Assembly (NCBI GenBank): GCA_023387985.1
Contig: JAEWHC010000009.1
Location: forward strand, 1,375,924-1,439,923
DNA from: Bacteroidota bacterium
GTDB lineage: Bacteria; Bacteroidota; Bacteroidia; Chitinophagales; Chitinophagaceae
Direction: 5' to 3'
Length of the DNA stretch: 64,000 nucleotides
A program made the position numbers and the translations under genes. Shown here piece by piece: positions 26,386-33,941 of this stretch (its first letter is position 1; each line of letters starts with the position of its first letter). Below the pieces are notes generated by a model. It did no database searches. It worked only from the letters and a program-made list of their open reading frames with translations, and was not told the DNA's origin.

Positions 26386-27921
26386 TTAATTCTTCGAACG
26401 TATTAGCACAAGCGTTTTGGACTGGCGCGGGTTGTTTGAAGGCGTAATGGTAACGCTGTTGGCATTGCTTTCAAAATTGAAGCGGAATGTCCGGGTATGC
26501 GGACTTTCTATGTAGCGCATTTGCATTACCAGCGAACCGTCAGCCGCTTTGTAAAAATGACCGGCAGTCTTAAGTGGCCCAATGCCGCTGTGGTTGTTGC
26601 GGGCGGCCTCAAGCAAGGAAGGTCCGGTAAATGTGGTTTCCCCCTTTGTCCAGCCCGTGTTTGAAAAACTGGTTATGTAGCGCCCATCTTTTCTGTCCAT
26701 GATCAGCCGGAGGTTTTTTCCTGCCGGTTGCAGGCGAAACGCCAGGTATTCATCGTTTTCCGCAGGAATGAAAACTTGATTTTTAATTTTCCTCAATTCT
26801 TTCCTTTTTACATTGCTTTTGGCTACGGGCAAAGCGAGTGTATTCAGCTGATTCTGCAAGTCAGCATATGCTGCAGGATTTTCGGCCAGTGGTTCGTTTT
26901 TAAATTCTGGCAGCAGGTGATTCCAAACAAGGTTGATCTCATCCTGCATATCGGAGGTTTCACAAGTAATGGCGATCACTGCATTTTTTTCAGGCAGAAC
27001 GACTATGTATTGTCCAAATGCGCCATCGGCACGATAGGCATTATTCCGGCATCTCCAGAACTGGTAGCCATAGCCCTGCATCCAGTCGCTTTCCGCCTGG
27101 TTTGTATTTGGAGATACCCATTCAGGCCATTGATGAATTTGCGCCGTGGTTGCTTCCTCTATCCAGGAGGGATTCAGGATCTGCACGCCTTTCCACTTGC
27201 CTTTATCCAGGTAGAATTGACCAAATCGTGCCATACTTTCCGTATTGAGTCTAAGGCCCCATCCCCCGGTATTTATGCCGGCAGGATTGGTTTCCCAATC
27301 TGCCTCTGTGATACCGAGCGGATCAAACAACCGGGGCTTCAGGTAATCAAGCAGTTTGGTACCGGTTATTTTTTGGATTATAGCCGAAAGCATATAAGTA
27401 GCCATACTGTTGTAATTGAATTTTAAACCCGGTTCATTTGGAACAGCAACCTTCAAAAAATCCTTTACCCAATTGTCGGAAGTAGCAATGATCTGAATCG
27501 GTTCCGGGTATTGGCCGGTTGCCATAGTCAGCAGGTCTTTCACTTTCATGTTGCCCAGATTCGGGGAAATGGTGTCCGGTTTGAATTCAGGAAAAAAAGA
27601 AAGGACAGGGTCATTGACTGTAAGTAATTTTTCCTGCACCGCGAAACCAATGGCGGTGCTGGTAAAGCTCTTGCTGGTGGAATACAACGTATGTTTTAGC
27701 TCCCTGGCATAAGGCGACCACCATCCGGAGGCAATTTGTTTGCCATGGCGGATCAATACGAAACTGTGGAATTCATTTTTGCTTTTGTTTGCCGCTTCAA
27801 TAAAGTTACTGATGGCTTTGGAGGAAATGCCCTGCGATTCGGGCGTTGCCAGGGGTAAGGCCTGCGCAAGGGATAAACCCGAAAATGCCAGCGACAGCAG
27901 TAGAAAACAATATTTTTTCAT
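26386..27921 (-). CDS. Exported serine hydrolase, beta-lactamase/esterase family
   Basis: 511 residues with a signal peptide (1-19, 'LSLAFSGLSLAQ'). Class C beta-lactamase-like fold: SxxK at Ser81-Lys84 ('LYSTSKSFTSTAIG'), Y-x-S at Tyr170 ('FNYNSMATYML') and 'ADGAFGQYIVVLPEKNAVIAIT' in place of the KTG strand. A C-terminal all-beta domain (about 370-505) of the type found in family S12 enzymes follows. Likely a periplasmic or surface esterase or peptidase acting on an unknown substrate; sequence alone does not indicate beta-lactam resistance. A near-consensus box TACCTTTA lies 20 bp upstream on the minus strand (27940-27947). Confidence 0.85.
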   Translation of the reverse strand: MKKYCFLLLSLAFSGLSLAQALPLATPESQGISSKAISNFIEAANKSKNEFHSFVLIRHGKQIASGWWSPYARELKHTLYSTSKSFTSTAIGFAVQEKLLTVNDPVLSFFPEFKPDTISPNLGNMKVKDLLTMATGQYPEPIQIIATSDNWVKDFLKVAVPNEPGLKFNYNSMATYMLSAIIQKITGTKLLDYLKPRLFDPLGITEADWETNPAGINTGGWGLRLNTESMARFGQFYLDKGKWKGVQILNPSWIEEATTAQIHQWPEWVSPNTNQAESDWMQGYGYQFWRCRNNAYRADGAFGQYIVVLPEKNAVIAITCETSDMQDEINLVWNHLLPEFKNEPLAENPAAYADLQNQLNTLALPVAKSNVKRKELRKIKNQVFIPAENDEYLAFRLQPAGKNLRLIMDRKDGRYITSFSNTGWTKGETTFTGPSLLEAARNNHSGIGPLKTAGHFYKAADGSLVMQMRYIESPHTRTFRFNFESNANSVTITPSNNPRQSKTLVLIRSKN

Positions 27922-27959
27922 GACAGTTGAATAGAATACTAAAGGTAGAAAAGACGTAC

Positions 27960-28781
27960 TCAGAAGGGAATTTTATTTTCTGCCACCAGGGAAAAAACCA
28001 TGGGAAGCATTCCAGGATATTTTTCAAGAACGAATTCCCGGGGCCGGCGTTCAATGAGGTCTTTAAAACAATTGTATGGAGAATAATCATATTCCTGGAA
28101 ATACTTCAGGCGCATTCCATTGCCTTCAAGCACACGAAAAATTTCGCTCAGGCTGTGATTCCAGCTTATCGTACGGTAATGGATTGGAGCATCTCTATCG
28201 GTATAGGTGCCGGAGCTTTCTTCCAAAATTGGCCCTGCATTGAAATAGTTGTAAGTTACCCTATCAAAATGCTCATCAAAAATCCACATCACCGGATGGA
28301 ATTCAACGAGGAGTAACTTACCTCCTGGTTTCAGGAAATGCTTTATAACGCCCGCCCATTTATGAAGATCAGGCAACCATCCAATTACGCCATAGCTGGT
28401 GAAAATCATATCAAATTCATCCTCCAAATGCCCTGGAAGGGCATATACATCGGATTCAACGAAACGGCATTTAACGTTGCATTTACCTGCCAGTTCCCTG
28501 GCTGCATGTATTGCAGCATCACTAAAATCAACTCCGGTTACTTCTGCGCCAAGACGTGCAAGCGATATGCTGTCCTGGCCAAAATGGCATTGGAGGTGCA
28601 GGATTTTTTTGCCGGTAATATCACCAAGTAATTCAAGTTCTATAGGGTTCAATGAAGTTTTGCCGGCAATGAACTCTTCCACACCATAAAAGTCAGAGCT
28701 AAGATGCACAGGGGTACAATTGTTCCAGCTTTCCCTGTTCACTTCCAGGTAATTTTCGGCGCCTTGGTCAATATTTTGCAT
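27960..28781 (-). CDS. Class I SAM-dependent methyltransferase
   Basis: 273 residues. Motif I reads 'KKILHLQCHFGQDSISLARLGAEVTGVDFSDAAIHAAREL' (the usual D-x-G-x-G is replaced by L-Q-C-H-F-G, a known variant in this subgroup), followed by 'FDMIFTSYGVIGWLPDLHKWAGVIKHFLKPGGKLLLVEFHPV', the motif with the post-II proline. Substrate is unknown; the group is usually annotated only as methyltransferase. It starts 20 bp after radC on the same strand, so the two are likely co-transcribed. I see no functional link between them. Confidence 0.82.
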   Translation of the reverse strand: MQNIDQGAENYLEVNRESWNNCTPVHLSSDFYGVEEFIAGKTSLNPIELELLGDITGKKILHLQCHFGQDSISLARLGAEVTGVDFSDAAIHAARELAGKCNVKCRFVESDVYALPGHLEDEFDMIFTSYGVIGWLPDLHKWAGVIKHFLKPGGKLLLVEFHPVMWIFDEHFDRVTYNYFNAGPILEESSGTYTDRDAPIHYRTISWNHSLSEIFRVLEGNGMRLKYFQEYDYSPYNCFKDLIERRPREFVLEKYPGMLPMVFSLVAENKIPF

Positions 28782-28801
28782 TTTGACGTTTGAGTATGTG
28801 A

Positions 28802-29503
28802 TTACAATATGCCCTCATCAGCAAAACTAAAGTATCCGCGGTCACTTACAATGATGTGGTCCAGCAGGGAAAGTTCCATAATACTGAGTGCGGTTTTTAT
28901 TTTTTCAGTGAGCTTTTTATCCGCCTGGCTGGGCTGCAGGTTTCCCGAAGGATGGTTGTGGCAGATGATGATCGCGGTTGAATTGATCTCCAGCGCTTTT
29001 TTAACTATCACACGCACATCTACTACCGTTGAGGTAAGGCCACCTTCGCTCACTCTTTCTATGGCCAACAATTTGTTTCCCTGGTTGAGATAAACCACCA
29101 TAAACAATTCACGCGGTTCATGTTGGAGGCGCTGGCGCAAATAGTCGGCCACATCTTTGCTTGATCTCAGGCGTTCCATGCCATCCAGATTTTCTGCAGC
29201 AAGAGAAATGGCAAGTTGCAACGCGGCTTTAATGGTGACTGCTTTTGCAGGCCCGATGCCTTTTATTTTTTGGAGATCCTTTATACCTTGTTTCGCCAGG
29301 AGGTTTAACTTGTTTTCATTGGAGTTGAGCAACTCCCTGGCAAGATCGATGGCAGATTTGGACTTGGTTCCATTATTAATTAAAATAGCCAATAGCTCGG
29401 TATTGCTCAATGATACTGCGCCGAGCTTCATCATTTTTTCTCTTGGGCGATCATCCTGGTCCCAATGCTTAATGGATGTGTGTGTTTTGTTGATATTTTC
29501 CAT
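28802..29503 (-). CDS. radC: RadC-family JAB-domain protein
   Basis: 233 residues. An N-terminal helix-hairpin-helix region ('DRPREKMMKLGAVSLSNTELLAILINNG', 'LQKIKGIGPAKAVTIKAALQLA') precedes the JAB/MPN metalloprotease-like domain with 'ALEINSTAIIICHNHPSGNLQPSQADKKLTEKI', where His-x-His and the downstream Asp bind zinc, and a Glu in 'ERVSEGGL'. Family members are called DNA repair protein RadC, though a repair role is doubted. Length is standard. First gene before the methyltransferase gene; divergent from prs. Confidence 0.92.
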   Translation of the reverse strand: MENINKTHTSIKHWDQDDRPREKMMKLGAVSLSNTELLAILINNGTKSKSAIDLARELLNSNENKLNLLAKQGIKDLQKIKGIGPAKAVTIKAALQLAISLAAENLDGMERLRSSKDVADYLRQRLQHEPRELFMVVYLNQGNKLLAIERVSEGGLTSTVVDVRVIVKKALEINSTAIIICHNHPSGNLQPSQADKKLTEKIKTALSIMELSLLDHIIVSDRGYFSFADEGIL

Positions 29504-29535
29504 AGGCGATTCCGTTTAGCTCGGATAGGGAAATG

Positions 29536-29543
29536 TATCTTCG
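29536..29543 (+). promoter_or_regulatory. Candidate -7 box upstream of prs
   Basis: TATCTTCG differs from TAnnTTTG at one position, 86 bp before the prs ATG. Weak evidence. Confidence 0.25.
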
Positions 29544-29629
29544 CCCGGTCATTTTACTAGCAGGGCAGTACTTTCAAATATAACATCCAATGCTGAATCG
29601 ACAGCATACTTAAGGTAAAACCAAAAATT

Positions 29630-30583
29630 ATGAGCAAAGAGGCGAGAATTTTCTCAGGCACCGGTTCAAAATATCTGGCGGAAAAAATTGCAAGAAGTTT
29701 CGGAAATGAACTGGGATCGGTTAACATTACGCGGTTCAGTGATGGTGAGATTGGAGTGGAATTTTTGGAAAGTATCCGGGGAGATTATGTGTTTATTGTT
29801 CAGGCGACTTATGCCCCCGCAGATAACCTGATGGAAATGTGCCTGATGATTGATGCCGCCCGGCGTGCTTCTGCTTATAAAGTTATTGCTGTATTGCCTT
29901 ATTATGGCTATGCCCGGCAGGACCGCAAAGACCGTCCGAGAGTGGCCATAGGCGCCAAGCTTGTTGCCAATATGCTGACTGCCTCCGGCGCCGACCGTCT
30001 CATCACGATGGACCTGCATGCCCCGCAGATCCAGGGTTATTTCGATATACCGGTGGATCACCTCGACAGCAGTATTGTGTTCATTCCTTATATTGAAAAC
30101 CTTAACCTGGAAAGGCTCACGTTTGCAGCGCCCGATGTGGGAAGTACCAACCGGGTAAGGGAAATTGCCAGTTATTTTAATGCGGAAATGGTGATTTGCG
30201 ATAAGCACCGCAAACGCGCCAATGAAATCGCGAGTATGACAGTAATTGGTGATGTGACTGACAGGGATGTTATTCTTGTAGATGACATTTGCGATACCGG
30301 GGGCACACTGGCTAAAGCTGCGGGATTGCTGAAAGAAAAAGGCGCAAGAACCGTACGCGCATTTTGCACGCATCCGGTACTGAGTGGTAAAGCTTTTGAG
30401 AATATTCAGAACAGTGTACTGGAAGAATTGGTCGTGACGGATACCATACCCCTTAAATTGGGTGCACCAGAAAAAATAAAAGTTGCCAGCGTGGCAGATA
30501 CCTTTGCGGTGACCATTCGCAATGCCTGGGAGAACATCAGCATTCACGGGCTGTTTGTACACAGTCATCGAAGGCTGAGCTGA
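29630..30583 (+). CDS. prs: Ribose-phosphate pyrophosphokinase (PRPP synthetase)
   Basis: 317 residues. It transfers pyrophosphate from ATP to ribose-5-phosphate, feeding purine, pyrimidine, His and Trp synthesis. Motifs: 'FSDGEIGVEFLESIRGDYVFIVQ', 'LPYYGYARQDRKDRPRVAIGAKLVANML' (flexible loop and ATP site), 'DLHAPQIQGYFDIPVDHL' and the PRPP loop 'DVILVDDICDTGGTL'. Slightly unusual is the C-terminus, with a 'HGLFVHSHRRLS' end after the standard 'DTFAVTIRNAW'. Its stop codon is two bases from the stop of the convergent TPR lipoprotein gene. Confidence 0.95.
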   Translation: MSKEARIFSGTGSKYLAEKIARSFGNELGSVNITRFSDGEIGVEFLESIRGDYVFIVQATYAPADNLMEMCLMIDAARRASAYKVIAVLPYYGYARQDRKDRPRVAIGAKLVANMLTASGADRLITMDLHAPQIQGYFDIPVDHLDSSIVFIPYIENLNLERLTFAAPDVGSTNRVREIASYFNAEMVICDKHRKRANEIASMTVIGDVTDRDVILVDDICDTGGTLAKAAGLLKEKGARTVRAFCTHPVLSGKAFENIQNSVLEELVVTDTIPLKLGAPEKIKVASVADTFAVTIRNAWENISIHGLFVHSHRRLS

Positions 30584-30585
30584 GG

Positions 30586-31389
30586 CTAATCTCTCAACCG
30601 CTCAATCGCTGCAACCGCATCTTCATTGGGCTCAATCATTAATGAGCGTTGGTAAGCGTTAATGGCTTCGGCTTTGTTGCCAGCAGCTTCCTGGCTTTTG
30701 CCTAACCAATACCAGCCATCGGCATCTTTACTGCTGATCTCCACCATTTTGCTGAAAGTTTGAATAGCTTCCTTAAAATTGCTTTCATCATACCAACCTA
30801 GTCCTTTTTCATAATAGGCATTGGCAAAAGTATAGTCAATGCTGATGGCGCTATCGAGGTAGCTGCGTGCTGTAGTGTGGTCTTTGATGGAATTGAAATA
30901 AACGCCTTTTACAAAATAAAGTGCCGCCCGTGCATCGCGGCTGGTGTAACGTTTGCCCAGGGCATCCGCAATGGAAATGGCGTTTGGATTGCCGGCCTCT
31001 GCCAGTACATTGGCATGCGCCATTTCAACAGCTTCATCGCCGGGGCGATGAAATAAATAGTGTTCGAAAGCACGCGCTGCATCATCGTAGTTGCCGGCAT
31101 CACGAAGCAAATCGCCTTTTACCACGAGGTACATTAAGTTATTTAACGTGTCGCGCAGGTACAGCGTATCCGCCCAAATTGCCGCTTCTTCAATATTTCC
31201 TGAGCGATCGAGGCTGTCGATCAGCGCATCAACCAATTCCAGGCTATCAGGAAATTCACGGATTTGCTGCTTCAATTCTGGAAACAATGTACTGGATCCG
31301 TCGGTCTGTTCATTATTCTGGCCACTCTTGCATGAAATGCATAATAAGGTTACCAAACAAAAGAACATAAAATAAAAGGGTCTGTTCAT
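30586..31389 (-). CDS. TPR-repeat lipoprotein
   Basis: 267 residues. A hydrophobic start 'FMFFCLVTLLCISCKSGQNN' ends in a lipobox-like Cys (about residue 20), giving a likely lipoprotein. The rest has four to five TPR motifs: 'LMYLVVKGDLLRDAGNYDDAARAFEHYL', 'ALYFVKGVYFNSIKDHTTARSYLDSAI', 'ANAYYEKGLGWYDESNFKEAIQTFSKM' and 'ADGWYWLGKSQEAAGNKAEAINAYQRSL'. It probably serves as a protein-protein scaffold in the periplasm or on the outer membrane. Function unknown. It lies just downstream of the type IX-sorted protein gene (13 bp gap), so both may share a transcript. Confidence 0.82.
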   Translation of the reverse strand: MNRPFYFMFFCLVTLLCISCKSGQNNEQTDGSSTLFPELKQQIREFPDSLELVDALIDSLDRSGNIEEAAIWADTLYLRDTLNNLMYLVVKGDLLRDAGNYDDAARAFEHYLFHRPGDEAVEMAHANVLAEAGNPNAISIADALGKRYTSRDARAALYFVKGVYFNSIKDHTTARSYLDSAISIDYTFANAYYEKGLGWYDESNFKEAIQTFSKMVEISSKDADGWYWLGKSQEAAGNKAEAINAYQRSLMIEPNEDAVAAIERLRD

Positions 31390-31402
31390 AGTGGTTGAGA
31401 AT

Positions 31403-33337
31403 TTATCTGATTACTGTAACTGAACCCTGGAGCTTTTTATTGGCTACGCCCAGGTCAATTATATAATAATATACACCTGCCGGTACCATATGTCCGCGCC
31501 AGGTCCCATCCCAGGGCTGACTGTAACCGGAAGTTTGGAAGACAATTTTACCGTACCGGTCAAAGATATTTACTCTGCACCTGGGGTAGCTCGCCAATGC
31601 GCGAATGATCCAGGTATCATTGATGCCATCTCCGTTTGGCGAAAACGCGTTAGGCATCTGTACATTTTTGTAAATGAAAACACGGGCCTGGTCAGAAACC
31701 ATTCCACACCCATGAGCGGACTCTGCAGTAAGCAGGTAAGTCATGTCTTCCGTGGGTGCAACATTGGGCTGTATGGCCAACGGGTCATTCATTGCAAATG
31801 CAGGGGTCCATATAAATGGGTCACCATCGCTTACCCTTCCCTGCAGACGGGTACTGTCACCTTCAAATACATACATATCCGGACCGGCATCAACCTCAGG
31901 CAAATCTATCAAATCAATGGTCAGGCTGGTAGAATCAGTACAGCCTTCTGCTGAAGTGCCTTTCACTTTAAATTCTGCTGAATTACCCGAAACAGGTGCT
32001 GGCATCGTCAGACTGGCCTGGTTTCCTACAGTTTGTAGGCCTGAAGTCCATAGGTATTGGGCAGCACCGGAAGCGGTAAGCTGAATCTGGTCATTGCGGC
32101 ATACGGCGTTTTTGGCTGCTGTTGCAATCAATACGGGTTTGGCATGAACAACAAGATCAGCGCTGGCGACTGATTGGCAACCATATTCATCGATACGGGT
32201 TATGTTGTAGGTGCCGCCCGAATTGGCCATTGCGGTGAATGCTGGCGCATCCGCGGTGCTGTTAAAGCCATTTGGTCCGCTCCAGGAAATTGCGCCGTGG
32301 CCGCCAGCAGAAATGGACACGGTTTCGCCTTCACAGATTTTTGCTGGCATGTTTATACTTGCGGGTTGGGGATCACTTACCTCAATCCGAACAACGTTAC
32401 TCACCACGCGGCAGGTGGGATTCTGCAGGTTGCCTGCTTCGGCAGCTATAAACCGGTAACCAAATGTACCGGCCGTATTTTCAGTCACGTTCAGCCTTAA
32501 TGTTGTTTGACCTGCAATATCAGACCAGGTAATGCCGTCATCCCTGCTCTGTTGCCATTGCAAGACCGGGTTGTCAAATGCTGATTCTAGGTTGGCTTGC
32601 ATGGCTATGGGTGAATTGTTACCGCTGCAAACAAGCAATTTATCTGTGGTGGCATTTACAAAGCTTAGCGTTGTTTTTGGCGCGCAGGCCCTGAAAGTAA
32701 TGTCATCAATTAGCAGGTCATTTCCACAACCACCGGGATTGTCATTTACAATTTTGAGCCGTACGTCTGAAATGCCCGCAGGTGTTTCAAAAAGCAATGC
32801 AAATTGTTTCCAGGTTGGCACGTTGGTGGTGGGAATATTACCGGTTGAATAACTGCTTAATACTGTACCGCTTAGCGATTCAATAATAAATTTGAGGTTA
32901 GGCTGTCTTGGATCGGGCAGGCATGCTGTGGGTTTCAATACATTCAAAACCCAACAGGCAAATTCATATGTGGTACCGGCGCAAAGCCCTTGAATGTCCT
33001 GTGTAAAAAAAATACCGGGTGAATAACTCGCATTGACCACAAGCATATACCCGTTCACATCTCCGGGGGTATGATCCTCAGGCACATCGTGCCAGGTAGC
33101 GGCATTGCAGGCATATGTGCTGTTGCGGATAGAGTAAAATCCATCCTGCGGGCAATCCAGGTTGAAATAAGTATAGGTGGTTACCCCGGTGTTTAATGGC
33201 GGACCGGGATTGGCTCCGCTTCCAAATCCAATATTAATCACCGGGTCGCCCAAACTCCCATTGCAGGTTTGCGCATTTACTGAAATAGCGGTCCCTAAAA
33301 AAACCATAAACATTCCCAACAGGTAAGCTATACGCAT
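31403..33337 (-). CDS. Type IX-secreted surface protein with CHU_C sorting domain
   Basis: 644 residues. Signal peptide (1-22, 'FMVFLGTAISVNAQ'); an N-terminal Cys-rich domain (about 25-220) with jelly-roll features ('YEFACWVLNVL', 'VRLKIVNDNPGGCGNDLLIDDITF'); then Ig/PKD-like modules (about 225-530); then a C-terminal gliding-motility-associated domain: 'MPNAFSPNGDGINDTWIIRAL', 'CRVNIFDRYGKIVFQ', 'WDGTWRGHMVPAGVYYYIIDL'. This last domain is the type B sorting signal of the Bacteroidota type IX secretion system, so the protein should reach the cell surface. It is adhesin-like; no enzyme motif. The box TATTTTTA lies five bases before the ATG. Confidence 0.88.
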   Translation of the reverse strand: MRIAYLLGMFMVFLGTAISVNAQTCNGSLGDPVINIGFGSGANPGPPLNTGVTTYTYFNLDCPQDGFYSIRNSTYACNAATWHDVPEDHTPGDVNGYMLVVNASYSPGIFFTQDIQGLCAGTTYEFACWVLNVLKPTACLPDPRQPNLKFIIESLSGTVLSSYSTGNIPTTNVPTWKQFALLFETPAGISDVRLKIVNDNPGGCGNDLLIDDITFRACAPKTTLSFVNATTDKLLVCSGNNSPIAMQANLESAFDNPVLQWQQSRDDGITWSDIAGQTTLRLNVTENTAGTFGYRFIAAEAGNLQNPTCRVVSNVVRIEVSDPQPASINMPAKICEGETVSISAGGHGAISWSGPNGFNSTADAPAFTAMANSGGTYNITRIDEYGCQSVASADLVVHAKPVLIATAAKNAVCRNDQIQLTASGAAQYLWTSGLQTVGNQASLTMPAPVSGNSAEFKVKGTSAEGCTDSTSLTIDLIDLPEVDAGPDMYVFEGDSTRLQGRVSDGDPFIWTPAFAMNDPLAIQPNVAPTEDMTYLLTAESAHGCGMVSDQARVFIYKNVQMPNAFSPNGDGINDTWIIRALASYPRCRVNIFDRYGKIVFQTSGYSQPWDGTWRGHMVPAGVYYYIIDLGVANKKLQGSVTVIR

Positions 33338-33421
33338 GGCTGTAAAAATACGATGGATATGTTTCCGGTGAATGGATGAACGTTGGATTATTTCAAAAGG
33401 AGTTTAAGTCAAACGAATGAG

Positions 33422-33847
33422 TTATTGCTTTTTGTTGTTTCTCATTGCTATGGTCTGGCTTAAGGTGGGATCCGTGGCAAAATGTTCATACGCTTTGCCT
33501 TCCATTGGGTAGATCGCAATTTTTCCATCCGCATTGCTGTGAATTCCCCAGCCGTAGGTCTTGGCCAGCGGTGAAGTGCGCATGCATGCCTGGCCATTAC
33601 TGAAAAATCCGCCTCTTTGTAAGTTCCAGTCCTTTTGGGTGATGCCATTTCGTTCAGCAAAAATTTCAAAGATCAATTCATCCGAAGTGTATTTATATGG
33701 ATGGCCATTCAACTTTTCGTATTGCATTAAGGCAATGGTCTTTCCGCTTTTTGATACTGGGGGAATGGTACCGGCCAAGGCGCTTGTATCGGGTGCAACC
33801 CCAATAAAATTATTGTGGTAGGTTGTGGTGTGAATCTTCTTTTTCAT
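33422..33847 (-). CDS. DUF6157 family protein
   Basis: 141 residues from ATG 33847; starting at 33907 would run into the terminator of the upstream S9 peptidase gene. Core pattern: 'IHTTTYHNNFIGVAPDTSALAGTIPP', 'QYEKLNGHPYKYTSDELIFEIFAERN', 'FFSNGQACMRTSPLAKTYGWGIHSNADGKIAIYPMEGKAYEHF'. I recognise this as the DUF6157 family, small soluble proteins of unknown function seen in many bacteria. No motif suggests an activity. It stands between the type IX-sorted protein and the S9 peptidase. Confidence 0.82.
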   Translation of the reverse strand: MKKKIHTTTYHNNFIGVAPDTSALAGTIPPVSKSGKTIALMQYEKLNGHPYKYTSDELIFEIFAERNGITQKDWNLQRGGFFSNGQACMRTSPLAKTYGWGIHSNADGKIAIYPMEGKAYEHFATDPTLSQTIAMRNNKKQ

Positions 33848-33893
33848 GGTATGAAAATAGGAAAATACGTCGGACCTGAAAAAGAGCGTAATG

Positions 33894-33922
33894 AAAAAAA
33901 CCCCCACCAGGTAGTGAGGGTT
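33894..33922 (-). terminator. Rho-independent terminator of the S9 peptidase gene
   Basis: AACCCCCAC (33899-33907) pairs with GTGAGGGTT (33914-33922) with one C-A mismatch. On the minus strand a run of seven T follows (complement of 33894-33900). It lies 20 bp past the peptidase stop. Confidence 0.8.
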
Positions 33923-33941
33923 TTGTTATCATGATTTTTTT

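Noticed and set aside
26728..27426. 232-codon plus-strand frame inside the serine hydrolase gene
   Set aside because: Reverse-frame shadow of a gene with full catalytic motifs.
26386..27921. Antibiotic resistance beta-lactamase
   Set aside because: The fold motifs fit, but the KTG element is replaced and the long C-terminal domain is that of esterase/peptidase relatives, so resistance should not be inferred.
29666..30568. 300-codon open frame on the minus strand over prs
   Set aside because: It is antisense to a clear PRPP synthetase and shows no motif.
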